From NCBI GenBank assembly GCA_037951165.1, contig JBBDHG010000487.1, positions 175,001-239,000 on the forward strand: a stretch of 64,000 bases of DNA, in the 5' to 3' direction. Made by a program: the position numbers and the translations under genes. Under the pieces are notes generated by a model. That model worked only from the letters and a program-made list of their open reading frames with translations. It was not told the origin of the DNA and ran no database searches. The stretch comes from Lophius americanus (Eukaryota > Chordata > Actinopteri > Lophiiformes > Lophiidae). Of this stretch, positions 26,338 through 38,871 are shown piece by piece. Numbering within the stretch: the first letter of the stretch is position 1; the number at the start of each line of letters is the position of its first letter.

Positions 26338-26584
26338 AGTGCCCTGCTCGTAGGGATGCAGGTGATCTATGGATAGCAATAGGCACAATATGGTGACGCT
26401 TGTTTCCATGGGAGAGGTGGATGTGGTGGAGACTCTCCACGGTGCCAGCTTCTGACTCTGCCACAAAACTCAGGGCAAAAGCAGTGATCCACAAGGCCAG
26501 ATGAGTGAGTGAAGTTGAATTCCGATTTAGGGGCTCTGCCAAGGGCCTCATGGGAGCTAACTGAGTCCTGCAGCCTCCAAACAT
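26338..26584 (-). CDS. nrxn1: Beta-neurexin-1 first coding exon (signal peptide and beta-specific segment)
   Basis: This exon starts the short beta-neurexin isoform from an internal promoter. It encodes 82 residues plus one base: a Met-start leader with a hydrophobic core (LALWITAFALSFVAESEA, about residues 29-46) acting as signal peptide, then the histidine-rich beta-specific segment (HHIHLSHGNKRHH, then VPIAIHRSPASLRAGH), which closely parallels human NRXN1-beta (HHIHHFHG..., VPIAIYRSPASLRGGH). The ATG at 26584 has A at -3, and an in-frame TGA lies 33 nt upstream, so the start is firm. The donor CACT|GTAAGT leaves phase 1 and joins the LNS6 exon at 6470. The junction codon is TCT (Ser), where human beta-neurexins have Ala. 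It sits in the intron between the EGF-C and LNS6 exons, as in other vertebrates. The leader before the hydrophobic core lacks the glycine run of the human protein. The 5' UTR extent is unknown. Confidence 0.93.
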
Positions 26585-27530
26585 CTTCCCTGAGCGGCTG
26601 GATGAGGCTTCAGATCAAGGTGAAACTTCAGTGTGCCTCAGAACCCCATAACTCTCATCAAGGAGAATCTCACTGTGTCTGGGACATTCGCACAGATCCG
26701 CAGAGAAATAGGGAAAAAAAGGACCACCGCACAAAATGTCGGTTGTGGGTGGGGGGAGCAACCTCTTGCTGTTCCCTGCTGAGTTAGGAAATCCGTAGCG
26801 GCACCCAGGGAAGTAGAGAAGTGTCATAAATCAGCATACAATCAAAAACATACGCTCAAAAAAATGTGGATAACCTCAAACAGCGATGGAGAAATACCAG
26901 CTCGCTCCGAATCCCCTCGTCTCCTTATTCGCTCTGTTTCTCTCCTTTTGCTACGCTCTGACACAATGAGAAACCTGATCCCTGTCAAAACTGTTAAAAT
27001 CCAAAATCCTACAGACAAACCGAATCAAAAAGAGACTGATGGCACCTGTGCCAAATAAATCTCAGTTTCCCTCCTTTTCCTCCTCCAGGGGTTTCAGAAG
27101 ATGTCCAGAGGAATGGGACCATAGTTACATCCCAGTCCTGTTTGCATGTGTCGGACCGCTGCAGCGGCGTGCGGGCGATGACGAGACTGCACCTGTAAGT
27201 TGTGCCAAGCGGCGCACATGTTCCACATCTAGTGATCTCTGCGCTCAGTGAGACCAGGCAGCGGCAGCGACGGTACCTGAGAGAGCAGCCCTGGGCAGGA
27301 ACACACTGACACACACAAGCAGCATCGGCAGCGCTGCTCCAGAAGATGTGCGCAAGAGGAGGAGGGGAGAGAGGAGGAGGAGAGGGAGGAGGAGGACAGA
27401 GGGAGGGTGAGCTTCAGCAGCCAGCCAGGAAGCAGGAGAGAGAGTGGCTATGCAAATGGGCAGCATTCACGTAGCGAATCACTGGAGCCTGAGTGCATTA
27501 CAGAGGAAGAGCCTATTTAGGCAGAATAGC
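26585..27530 (-). promoter_or_regulatory. nrxn1: Probable beta-neurexin promoter and 5' UTR region
   Basis: The beta transcript must start upstream of 26584, that is at higher coordinates. I see no TATA box at a sensible distance. The stretch 27150-27300 is locally rich in CpG (GCGGCGTGCGGGCGATGACG and GGCAGCGGCAGCGACGG), and 27355-27415 is a GGAGGA purine tract. An octamer ATGCAAAT (27450-27457) and a perfect CArg-type CC(A/T)6GG box CCTATTTAGG (27512-27521) lie further upstream. A TATA-less, CpG-containing promoter is plausible, but the exact start is inference. Confidence 0.4.
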
Positions 27531-27910
27531 AGGAATGGAAGCTATGTCCCCCAGCCCTGATTCCTTTCAAAGCCCTCCCTGCTCTCCCAGCTCTCTCTCC
27601 TCAATACTCGCTCCTGTGAGGACATTCATGAGCAGTGAAAGGAAGAAAGAATGCAAAACTGGAATAGAGCGCATTCCTAATTCTTTTCTGTTACTACTTT
27701 TATCATGTTTTCTCTGCAGTTCCCTTCTCCTCTTCCACTCGCCCTCTCTCTCTCTCTCTCTCTAATGTTCTCCTTCTTCCTTTTGCTTCCTCTCTGCAAA
27801 ATATGAGAAGTTGTGTGACATTAGTCCTGTGAATCTAAAAAGAACCCTGAAGCCATGTGGTCCAATTCAATCCTTGGCTCTCCATCGCTCAGGTAAAGTG
27901 TTTTCTTTAG

Positions 27911-28008
27911 GTTCTTAACCGGGTTCTTAACCGGGTTCTTAACCGGGTTCTTAATCGGGTTCTTAACCGGGTTCTTAATGGGGTTCTTAACCGGGTTCTT
28001 AACCGGGC
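27911..28008. repeat. 12-bp minisatellite GTTCTTAACCGG, about 8 copies
   Basis: Eight near-identical 12-bp units. Variants are AATCGG and AATGGG. Confidence 0.95.
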
Positions 28009-28069
28009 TGTAGTCTGTCTTTAGTAAGATTTTAGAAGAGTGATGATGCTGCAGCTCACGGAGGCACTC

Positions 28070-28255
28070 CTCTCCCTCATTCTCTCTCTCTCTCACACAC
28101 ACAAACATATGAATACACACACATGCACGCTCTCTCTCCCTCATTCTCTCTCTCTCTCACACACACAAACATATGAATACACACACATGCACGCTCTCTC
28201 TCCCTCATTCTCTCTCTCTCTCACACAGACAAACATATGAATGCACACACATGCA

Positions 28256-28288
<33 letters not shown>

Positions 28289-28499
28289 ACACATACAAAC
28301 ACATGAATACACACACATGCACGCTCTCTCTCCCTCATTCTCTCTCTCTCTCACACAGACAAACATATGAATGCACACACATGCACACTCTCTCTCTCTC
28401 TCTCTCTCTCTCTCTAACACATACAAACACATGAATGCACACACATGCACGCTCTCTCTCTCTCTCTCTCACACACATATGAATGAACACACGTGCACG

Positions 28500-28533
<34 letters not shown>

Positions 28534-28765
28534 TAAACACATGAATGCACTCACATGCACGCTCTCTCTCTCTCACACACACACATATGAATGAACACAC
28601 GTGCACGCCCTCTCTCTCTCTCTCTCTCTCTCAGACACATACAAACACATGAATACACATACATGCACGCTCTCTCTCACACACACACAACCATATGAAT
28701 GTACATACGCTCTCGCTCTCACTCTCTCTCTCTCTCTCTCTCTCTCTCGCTCACTCAAACCATCA
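28070..28765. repeat. Higher-order (CT)n-(CA)n composite repeat
   Basis: About eleven blocks, each made of a (CT)n run, a short (CA)n run, a conserved CATATGAATGCACACAC-type core and a CATGCACG word, repeat with a period near 60 bp. The cores are similar but the CT tract length varies from block to block. It lies about 1.5 to 2.2 kb upstream of the beta start codon, with the CT strand antisense to nrxn1. Confidence 0.93.
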
Positions 28766-31394
28766 TGTAAACAAAGCTTGCAGGGAGTCGGAGCTTTAGA
28801 GCGCTGTCCACAGAGAGGGTGCTGAATCTGGGCTGGGTCTGCCTCGCCTGCTAATAAAAGACTGCTTCTCTTGGGAGAGGCTTGCTGATCGCAGACTCTG
28901 TGTGCAGCGCGGGTAACGGGAATGCAGAGGACATGTGGACAGAAAAGCCCTGCTGATAAACACAACCCGGTTCAGCTGGGTAACGCGCTCAGTGTTCAGA
29001 GTTCAGGACTGGGAGCACAAGGCTCAGCTGCAGTGTGCCTGTTTGTGCACTGGCCATTCAACATCCTCCCTCTCCGATTGCAGCGCTTTAAGCTGCAGAA
29101 AAAAACGGTAAGCACTGCTGAGCTGATCTCTACGGTTTACAGGGAATACAGAGGCATTTCATGCCCAAAGAAAACCAACTTAGTGAGCGTGACACAGAGG
29201 ATAATGTGTCCATTTTTGGTCAATTCACCATTCGCACAGAGACAAAGACAGAAGACGCAAGGAAAGGAGGAACAGATTACTTGAACATTATTAATGATTA
29301 TTTCACGTGATTTATTTACTGGGTACAAATATGTTAGAATTCCATGCCTGAATTTTATAAGACATTTAATTGTTATAATATGAACCTAACAGAAGATGTG
29401 AGTTGCAAATTGAATATAATCTGCCATCTGGCATGTGTAGAGATTAGATAGCTCCCATTTCTGTGTGGCTGCTGTGTTCGTATGTAGAAACAAAACGCTA
29501 CTGCAGTACTGAGCAGATGCTGAATAAATTAGGCAACTGTTTCGCTCTCACCTTGTGGAATCTCAATAATTTAGTGCAGCCACCTGGTGCTAAAAAGTCA
29601 GCAACACCGAATCACTGCTGTCCTCTCATTTGCAATGGTGAAAAGGAATGTTCTTGCTGAATGTGTTTACACTTTTATAATTATCAGCAGAGCAATCTAC
29701 ATAATCACACCTAATAAGGCAATCTATCAGGGCTGCTTGCCAAGGACAACAACCCGACTTATTGCGCCCTGAAGAGCAAAGTTTTACAGAGGCACAATAT
29801 TAAAGTCAGGTAAACATAAATGCAACGTATGCATATTATATATTTTTTTCTTTGTGTTTTTTTAAGTTAACTCTGAGTATTGTTGGAAATGCTGCGTCGG
29901 TATTCAGCACCTAAAGTTAAAACTGAGGACTGAGGTGATACCTTAATCGGGTTCATCATCAGTTACTTGTTCATTTGTGCCCCCAAGTGGCGAAGGAGTA
30001 AACTGCATGAAAGAGATACAGGTTTGCTTAAAAATCAAGTTAAATATTACATCTGGAGCTAAATACCTCCTGATAGCATTCTGTCAGTCAGATATTTGAT
30101 AGAAGCGGACTACATGTCGTGTTAACGGTGGTACTGTTCTGATTCTGGCCAATCCCTATTAGATCTCCTCCACTAGGATGAGACTTCTGCAGGTTGCCCT
30201 TTGAGCCACTGGTTCTCCATGACTAATTGGCTGACTGACACATGAGGCAGGAAAACAGAGGTGAACATGCAGCTTCAGGGAAAACATCCACCACTAAACT
30301 CCCTCTGTTTGCATAAAGCACACACCTGAGACCGCGCCCTCAGTTTCAGCACACTCACACATCTCCATGGCTTTAACCAGACGATTGTAGTGTTTGGGCC
30401 ACAAAATGAAGAATACTCACACAAAACTAAACTTCCATCATCAAAGAGATTTCTTCTTTTTTGCTTCCAATATTTCCTGACTCTTGTTCCTGTTAGTGAG
30501 ACGTCTGTTTGACAGAGAGCCAAAAACAGCTCGTCTTTGATTTCCACTTATACCCAAAGGATTGTGCCAGTCTCTAACGCTTGTGATGCTTCTAGCACGT
30601 CTCCCCTCTTGGAACTACAGTTTTTGTTTCCTTTTAAACAAATAAAGCAAAACCATTGAGAGATAACTAAGACACAAACAGGGAGAATGTGCTGCCCTCT
30701 GCAAACTGAGTGATCAGGGAGAGACGGAGGAAGCGGTCTTCGGTGTAATCGTCCCTCGGAGAGCCAAGAGTGGTCTCTAATGCTCTGCTCGGGAATTTCC
30801 CAATTTGGGGTAAATACACCATCTATCAATTACTCACTTTAGAAGAAAACTCCAGTGCACTGAACTGCTTTTTGAAGGACTGCAGAGATTAAGTCAGAAG
30901 AGCAACAGATTGCTGGTTTAAGAGGTACCTGACCTAAATGGAACAAGACCACCTAATCCGTTTGAAGGCCATCAGACGACTCAATCACACGTGGAGAGAC
31001 ACTTGGAGGAGCGATGACCACTTTAGAAACACTTCCACAGAAATGTTTCTCCTTGTTGAGAGACAATAGGACTCTCATGCAGCAACTAATGATGTTTCAT
31101 TTTAATTCACACAACCGGTGGAACCCAGCGGGGGTTTGCAGGCTGTGTCACACCAATCAGGTGCATGTTACTGTATCAGATGCCACTGAGGGCTGAGAGC
31201 AGGTCCAGCATGAAGGTAGACTCATGAATGAGGAGGGTTTACCTGCCGGGGGCTGCAGAGACACATCTGTGTCACACAGCAACATGTGTGCCTCTACTCA
31301 TGAGTCTTCATCTCGGGGGTCAATACACAACGGTGGGCACGCTGTATTAGAGGCAGGAAAAGAAATCTACTCACCAAGAGATCAAACTTCTGGA

Positions 31395-32105
31395 CATAAC
31401 ATTATAACCAACTGACTGATATTGTGTAGATTCCCCTTTTGCCACCCAAACAGCTCTGAGCCGTGAAGGCCTGGACTCCAGCAGAACTATGAAGATGTGC
31501 TGTGGTATCTGGCACCATGACGTTAGCATCAGATCCTTTAAGTCCCAGTAGTAGCGGAATCCGACCACTGCTGAAATGAATTGAGATCTGGGGAAGCATC
31601 TTGATGGTGTGACAGGTTGCATTATCCTGCCGAGACTAGGTCGCAGTCATCAGCAGACATGCCCGTCATCTTCCAACGTTCCAAGTACATCGTAAACTGC
31701 AAAACTTCACTATTTGAACCAACACTAACTTCTTCAGCAATTTGTGAAACAGCAGCTTTTCTGTGGGATGGAACAAACTGGGCCTTCTTCATTCTCCACG
31801 TGCATTATTGAGCCCATAGTTTTTCCTTAGAACATTTTCGGAAAGTAAAACCACTGCAAACTGGGAACACTCAACAACACCAGTGCTTTTGGAGAGCCAG
31901 TTGTTAGGCCACCATAATCTGGCCCTTGTCCAAGTTGCCTATATTCTTACACTTCCCCATTTTTCCTGCTTCCAAACCATCAGGTTTAAGAAGATGTTCC
32001 CTGGCCCCACTGGCATCACACCTTCTGACAGGTGCCATTGCAACAATTATCAAAGTTATTCACCTCAACAGTCAGGGGTCATAATGTTAAGGCTAATCAT
32101 ATATG
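31395..32105 (-). mobile_element. Internally deleted Tc1-like DNA transposon remnant
   Basis: On the minus strand near 31430-31560 the translation contains LKDLMLTSWCQIPQH and LRAVWVAKGESTQY, which match the C-terminal end of a common teleost Tc1-like transposase (usual form LKDLLLTSWCQIPQH...VRAVLAAKGGPTQY). The ends are inverted relative to each other: ATAACATTATAACC at the left, and on the right TCATAATGTTAAGG, the inverted form of the same terminus. The right interior keeps the family's 5' part (TCTGGCCCTTGTCCAAGTTG, TTTTTCCTGCTTCCAA). Most of the catalytic core is missing, so the copy is dead. The family sequence is recalled from memory. Confidence 0.8.
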
Positions 32106-34264
32106 AATGACAGCACATGCAAATGGGGGAATAAACTGTAGCTGTGATGCTTTTCCTGCGAGGATAGTGAACAATAAAAGAGGAAAAATTGCCCTCACAA
32201 GCGATCTGATCTTCAACTCTGATCCTCTGACTGACTGAGATACGCCGTCACAGTCAGTCCATCCCACGACAGGAAGCAGCAGAGAGGGTCTTAAGAGCAG
32301 CCGGCCGTGGCTAATCCTAGTCCAGATTTACAGTTTGATGCACGACGCTGCGGTCTCCAAACATACAGAATGTCTTCCTTCTGCCAGAACAGACACATGC
32401 AGAAAAGACTGATAAACTGTAAACATCTGACAGTGACATGCTTTCTAAACTGATGCTAATGTCTCCAACTGTGTCCCATCTTAGTCATCGGCGGACGTGA
32501 CATGATGAGGAGGGACAGGTACAGCGAGGCGCTGAAGACAAACTGAGTTTAGCAGCACGTTTGTGGTCCGTGAGGCGAGAGCGTCAATAATGTCTGTAAT
32601 ACCTGAGTGTGTGCCATCAGAGTCCTGTCGGTCAGATTACCCCGCCGTATCAGAGTGAGAGAGTGAGTGAGGTAAACTCCGACCTCTGCAGGACGACGAC
32701 AACCATTGTCTGGTTTGCTGTTCGTCGTTCAGCATCGGTGGTCGACTCACTCCGCAGCCTGAAGCGGTTAGATCAAGACGACCTCGTCATTAATCGCTCA
32801 GCTGCCTCTCACTGAGTAAGTGTGTTTGTATATCTCATGCGTGTGCATCAGTCACACGCTCATCCGTGATCACGTTCAAGAAGTAGAGCATGCAGGCACT
32901 GTAAGCGTCAGAAAACCAGCTATTTAAACATGGAATCTCACAGTTTATGTAAAAACACAGCCCGATGAGTTTGCATAATGCAGGCGGTGAAGCCTCCGTA
33001 AATAAGAGCCAACGAGGAAACATCTCACTGATAGGAAGGATGTACAGTAAGTGCTATAAAACCATGACAGCAAATGATGCTGACGTTTCTCTCAGGGTAA
33101 AACAAGGAAAAACAATAATAAATGAAAAACAACTCTGCATTTATTCTTAGTCATCCTGACTCGGATTTAGTCTCTAATGTCTCAGACAATATAATTCATT
33201 CACCGAATCTAACAAAACGCTGTTGTTGTTTTAAGTTTGATAAATTATTCAAAAGAAACAAGGACTTAACAAACTGCTGTGTTTTTATTGGATGTGATGC
33301 AGACAGGATGACATTTTTGGGTAAAAATATAACATTCTAGTTACATTCTATTCTCATTTATCCTCGTGGAAGCAGAGTAACATGTTTAATGTCAAATAAC
33401 GCCTCTGTTTTATCTCCTTATGTGTAGTGTCAACAACCAAACATACACATTTACCCACATGATCATACTTAAAGGCTTCAAGGAACAAAAGTTGGGTTAT
33501 TTGGGGAGCTCAATGTCTCGTTAAAATGACCTGTTTTATTTCATAAAAATGGACGTTAACATTTGATGAAATGACCTGTAGCACGCAACGTTGGAATGTG
33601 GGGAAGTTAGAAAGCAAGCTACCTGGTTAATAAAGGTCTGCTAATAGTAGAATTATATTAGAATATTATACGTTAACGCTAGCTTCTTTGGGCTGGAGGC
33701 TAAAAGCTAACATCACCTTAATTGAGCCAGTAAATGTTAGCTAGCTTACGTTAACTCAGCCTAATAACACGGACAGCTAAAATAATGTTGAGTTGGCATT
33801 AAGTGAAAAAATGAAACATCTCGGTTGATGAAGACAGCGGAGAGCGAAGGTTTCCACCTCTTCCTTACGCGCTGACTTTAAAGGCATGAGCCAAATCTCA
33901 GGTCTACAGCCGTGGTGAGTCACTGGGTCACCATAGTTACTGCAGTGTTGGGTCAGACGGAACCAACCTGACCCAGCAGTTCAACTTAGCATTTGGGTTG
34001 TTAAAATAACCCAACATCCTCTCCAGAACTGTGGCTGGACCGGGCCCAAACTACAGATAGGGAGGATTAATAGATGGGTTCTGTTCTTTGCCCACGGCGT
34101 CGTCTGCGGAGCCGAAAGACTTGATTGATTGATCTCACGCTTTGAGAAGGACGCTTTGAGTTTGGTTGATGTTCTGACCGTTTTTTCTTCCTCATGCATA
34201 AATTATGTCACAACCGACTGATAACTTTGAGGAATCTTTTTAAATACACGTTAGGCTCAGACAC

Positions 34265-34450
34265 AGAGGACATCTTCTTCTTCTCTGGGTTGTTCCCTAT
34301 AGGAGTCTCCACGGCGCATCACCTGATTCCATCTCCTCCTGTCGCATCAACCAACTGCATGTCCTCTCTCACCACATCCAGAAACCTCCTCTTTGCTCCT
34401 TCGGTTCTTCTCCTGCCTGCAGCTCAATCTCCTCCTTCTCCATCCTTCTC
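34265..34450 (-). pseudogene. RTE-like LINE 3'-end remnant
   Basis: On the minus strand the frame ending at about 34318 reads FLDVVREDMQLVDATGGDGI and then a stop. It resembles the extreme C-terminus of fish RTE-type non-LTR elements (usual form R...W-DVVKEDM...W...IRCGDP). The DNA after the stop ends in a GAAGAAGAAG tail, typical of such elements. The conserved WR..IRCGDP end is degraded. Only the last few dozen codons remain, as expected from 5' truncation. An overlapping plus-strand open frame (34194-34646) is its antisense shadow. Confidence 0.55.
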
Positions 34451-35725
34451 CCGGGTCAGAACCATCAGCACCCTCAAAGCCAACATTGCATGCTTGCAAA
34501 TGGTAATAACATTTCTAAACCTAGATTCCACTACTTTTATTCCACTACCCTGGGTGGGGGTGAGAATTCTCTCCATCTCCTCTGACAGTTCCAAAGATGG
34601 GGTGGTCCTGGTTCTGTCTCTTTCTCCTAAAATCCTTACAGAGTAAATCAGTTCTCCCCCCTTAAGCTCTCTTGGTTCCAAGTGAGGTCAAGACGGACCA
34701 CGCTCCCTTCAGGAGCCCAGAGTTGGTATTTGTTGACAAACCTCTCTGATGCTGCGGCGCTTTGGGACAACAAAGAGGTTTACTGAGTAAAGACATCTTT
34801 TAATAAATGTAAGATTATTTAAACACAAACCGCTCAAAAGCCTTTTCCCTTCATTGAAATGATTTTCATTCCTTTTGTAATCTGGGCACATAAATAAGGC
34901 ATCAGAACATTTGCACTCTGTGGACAGTGATCCACTCTACTCTCAATTCTGCTCCGCTTTTCAGAACATGAGGAAAAATTGATCTCTTTTTGTGAGAAAA
35001 GGTGTTTGTATGAGCGTTGGGGTGAGTGAAGACTCTTCTACATGCTTCATGTCAGGAAAACAATCAACGACAACAATGTGCTAGTGCTGGCGTTCTTCAT
35101 CCTACATTCACTTCAGAACAAACCGGACCTCGCTCACACCACAAGTTTCCATCAGGACGCATGTTTCCGGCCCGCTTGTGAATCATTCAAGCACCGCCAC
35201 ATTGAAGATACGTGAACCTTACATGAGGAATGAGTGGATTGTTTCCGTCTCACCTGAATGGACACAGAGCAGAAGCTTCACTCCAAACCACCTCAAAGCT
35301 ACTCGCTCAAAAATGAAAGAGCCTTCATATTGAGAAGAGGTTCTGCTCGGTTCTGTCTGTTTAGTAACAGATGGATGCTGGGTAAACTGTTCCACCACCG
35401 TGGATCAAACAAAGCTGAGGATACATTTGATCACATTGTGAAGATCGAGAGTGAGGGCAGGTAGAAGGTGAGGAAGGTTTGGACGGGCAGCAGGGGACAT
35501 AAGAGGAGGAAGTCCAAATAGTCCCTCCCCCAGTCAGAACTTCTGCTCAGCCTTTTATCTGTGCCTCTAAAAGTGTCTCAGGAGAAATGACTGACTGATG
35601 TCTGTCCTCCAGGACCTAATCTGCAGGGAGGGCGTGTCAGAGGTCAGAGGTCATGTGAGCATTATGCCACCAGGTGACATGCTTACCTGTCCTTGTGCTG
35701 CTTCTGTATCTGGAAAAGTTCTGTT

Positions 35726-36325
35726 CAGACGTACTAAATAGTTCTGCTCACACGTACTAATAATAGTTCTGCTCACACGTACTAAATAGTTCTGCTCACA
35801 CGTACTAAATAGTTCTGCTCACCAGCACTACGTAGTTCTGCTCACACGCACTACATAGTTCTGCTCACACGTACTACATAGTTCTGCTCACACTACTACA
35901 TAGTTCTGCTCACACGTACTACATAGTTCTGCTCACACGTACTACATAGTTCTGCTCACACTACTACATAGTTCTGCTCACACGTACTACGTAGTTCTGC
36001 TCACACGCACTACATAGTTCTGCTCACACGTACTACGTAGTTCTGCTCACACTACTACATAGTTCTGCTCACACTACTACATATTTCTGCTCACACGTAC
36101 TACGTAGTTCTGCTCACACGTACTACATAGTTCTGCTCACACTACTACATAGTTCTGCTCACACTACTACATATTTCTGCTCACACGTACTACGTAGTTC
36201 TGCTCACACGCACTACATAGTTCTGCTCACACGTACTACGTAGTTCTGCTCACACTACTACGTAGTTCTGCTCACACTACTACGTAGTTCTGCTCACACT
36301 ACTACGTAGTTCTGCTCACACGTAT
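35726..36325. repeat. 22/23-bp minisatellite AGTTCTGCTCACACGTACTACAT
   Basis: About 26 tandem units occur in 22- and 23-bp forms that differ by one G in CACACGTACTAC versus CACACTACTAC. Groups of alternating forms repeat, so multi-unit duplication has taken place. Many copies contain TACGTA. A partial duplicate word, GTTTGTTTCAAACCGT, follows at 36337. Confidence 0.95.
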
Positions 36326-38122
36326 GTGTGACGTTTGTTTCAAACCGTTTGTTTCAAACCGTCTCCTGCGTGGGCCACAAAGAGTTCTGACTCGCCGACA
36401 GCAGCATCAGATCCGAGAGGATGGAGATTGAAGGATTTCTATGTGAGGTTATCTCTGCTCCCAGCTGAGACTGTGAAATGATGGTCCAGTGTGCTGCCTG
36501 ACATCCAGACCAGAACTTTCATTGCTGCACCACGGTGAGGTTGGAATGATCCCACTGCGTCCCGGGCCTCCTGTTGAACCAACACTGAGGTGTCACCGGG
36601 GGGCCGGGGGGCTGCTGCTGGGCCTTCTGGGGAAGTTCATGCAACGTTCAACACCAAAAGCAGCGATGAGGGTCAGGAGGGACCGAATCTTCTTGCCCTC
36701 ATCACCGCCGCTCAGCAGAAGTCAAATGCAGTTACGTCAAAAGAAAGAAGAAAGAAAATGCTGAGATAAAGAAAATATATAATAATGAGATAAAAGTTAA
36801 AATGATGATAAAAAAAATATAATTATGAGATAATGGTTATAATGATGAAATATAAACTTGAAATGATCAATCTCCTTCAATCTCATTTTTTCCTTTATTT
36901 CCCTGGAATAAATGTTTTTTTAATAAATACTGTTAAAACAGTGATTAGTAAACAATACGATTTTTCATAGTACTTAAATACAAATATTCTCAAATTGTGT
37001 CTGACCATTAAATAATTGCATTGAAAACTTTCGTGTCGTTCTGATTTCAGCCATCCGCTTCTCAAATTGCCAAATCACACAACTGAAAATCTCATTTTCT
37101 CCTCAATCGAAGGACCGACTGAATGTTTTTATAGAATGTCAACCGAGGCAATCAAAAGTTAAAAATCAGAGAAGAAGCCATCTTCTCCACAGCGGTGTTT
37201 CAGATTCCTGCTCCGGCGCCGTGTTTACCGGAGTGGGAATATTCACAGTGTATCGCCCAGCAGGCCGGTTCGGCAGAGACTCCGTCTTTGAGTCAACACT
37301 TTAATTAGTATTGTGTTGTGGAGAAACAACAGCTTCTTATTTCCTGTCAACATGCCCCCCCGGGCTACCAATTAATAAAAACCACCTCAAAGATTAGGTT
37401 CTAGCCGCCGCGCCGCGATGAGCTGGAGATGAGATTCTGACTGCAGCCACCAACACGACTGATGTTTGCGCTTGACTCTCATCCGACCTCGTAGTCTTCA
37501 TCAACACAGGAGGAGTTCAGACTCAGACTCGCTACTGATCCAAAGAAGCGGGAGACGGCTCGCCCCAACTGAGGTTCTGTTGTCCAACGAGATCAGGACC
37601 ATCACGCCACCGCACGCCGCCATCACAAAATGAAGCCTCTGGTGTCATGCATCTTCACAGCTGCCACCATCATGTCGCCTGTCAGTCATCTACGTGTGCG
37701 TGAGGTCAAGGGTCACCTCATGATAAGTTACCATTCTTCCACGAAACCAGCCAGAGACTCTTCATCATCCTTCTGCTGGAGGAAGGTTACACACATGTTA
37801 CAGCATCCATAGTAGGAGGAGAGAAAACCTGGTTTCCATGACAACAGCCTTTGTCAAATATGAGAAGAACCGCTTTAAATTCAGGCTCCTCATCAGTATG
37901 AGGAAGGCCAGATACTGAGCACTGCTATGGAGCAGGAGGTGAGGAAGAGGAGGCGAAATGAGAAGATGGGACATGAAATCCTCGTTCACAAAGTCAAACA
38001 GCAGCTCAGTAAAATGTGTGAGAAAAAGTTCTGATCCGGGTTCTACCAGTCAGTGTGAAGATGGATCATAACGTTAACCTTCATGATAACGTCTCTGAGC
38101 AGAGGAGGTCCGCAGGTTAAAT

Positions 38123-38159
38123 AAGTATGAACACATTAATATTTAATGTGTTCATACTT
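38123..38159. repeat. Perfect 17-bp inverted repeat, 3-nt loop
   Basis: Arms 38123-38139 (AAGTATGAACACATTAA) and 38143-38159 are exact reverse complements around TAT. No surrounding element was recognised. Confidence 0.95.
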
Positions 38160-38871
38160 CTCCCTAACAATCACCAGGTCTTATTTCATCTTGTGAAGCT
38201 TTGATGTTATTTTACACTGTAAAGCTATGATGTTATTTCAAACTGTAAAACTGCTTGTACAATGCAGAGGATTGTAAAGTTTTGAGGAGGTGGGTGTAAT
38301 CTGGTCGTATATATCTGAGGAGCAGGAAAGACCCCATAATATTCACGATGGACGTGTTTAAGGTTCTGGTGAGCTCGTTCTGCTGAGGTGATGCGCAGAA
38401 GCACTGAGGACTGCTTCTCTCATATCTCCGGGCACAATGGCGGCTCAAAGCCGGGCCCGGCTTTCATCACACACGCGAAACCCAAATCTTTCCAGACCCG
38501 TGGATTTGTTTCACGGAGCTGCACTAAAAGAGGAGCAGATCAGACGAGGCGAAGAGGACATTAGTTCCATGTGACAGCAGGCTGTTTGCTCCAGTGCCTC
38601 CTCTCCCTCTGGCCTCGCTGCCGTCCTGCCCGGGTGTCCCCTCGTATTGGTCAGAACCACACTAAGTGGCTGGATCCGGGCCGGCCGGCACAGAGGAGGG
38701 GGACGCGGCTGTCTGCCAGGTTTCCCGCATGCATGTGTGCAACGTGTCTGAATATCAGCAACTTAAATCCACAGGAAGGAGGACGGGGGTGAAACAAGAG
38801 TGACACAAGAGTGAAACAAGAGTGACATCATTCTCTATCAACAGACTAGTGTAGTAACACGCCTGAAGATT

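Noticed and set aside
28922..29284. Plus-strand frame of 120 codons, non-repetitive
   Set aside because: No recognisable domain, no start or splice support, and it lies in the upstream region of the beta promoter; it may be non-coding conserved sequence instead.
34194..34646. Plus-strand frame of 150 codons as a candidate gene
   Set aside because: It is antisense to an RTE-like LINE tail whose C-terminal peptide and GAAGAAG tail are on the minus strand.
35726..36325. Possible CRISPR-like array (also the arrays at 5707, 20710, 48256, 50000 and 57545)
   Set aside because: The units are head-to-tail tandem copies with no unique spacers, and the host is a vertebrate.
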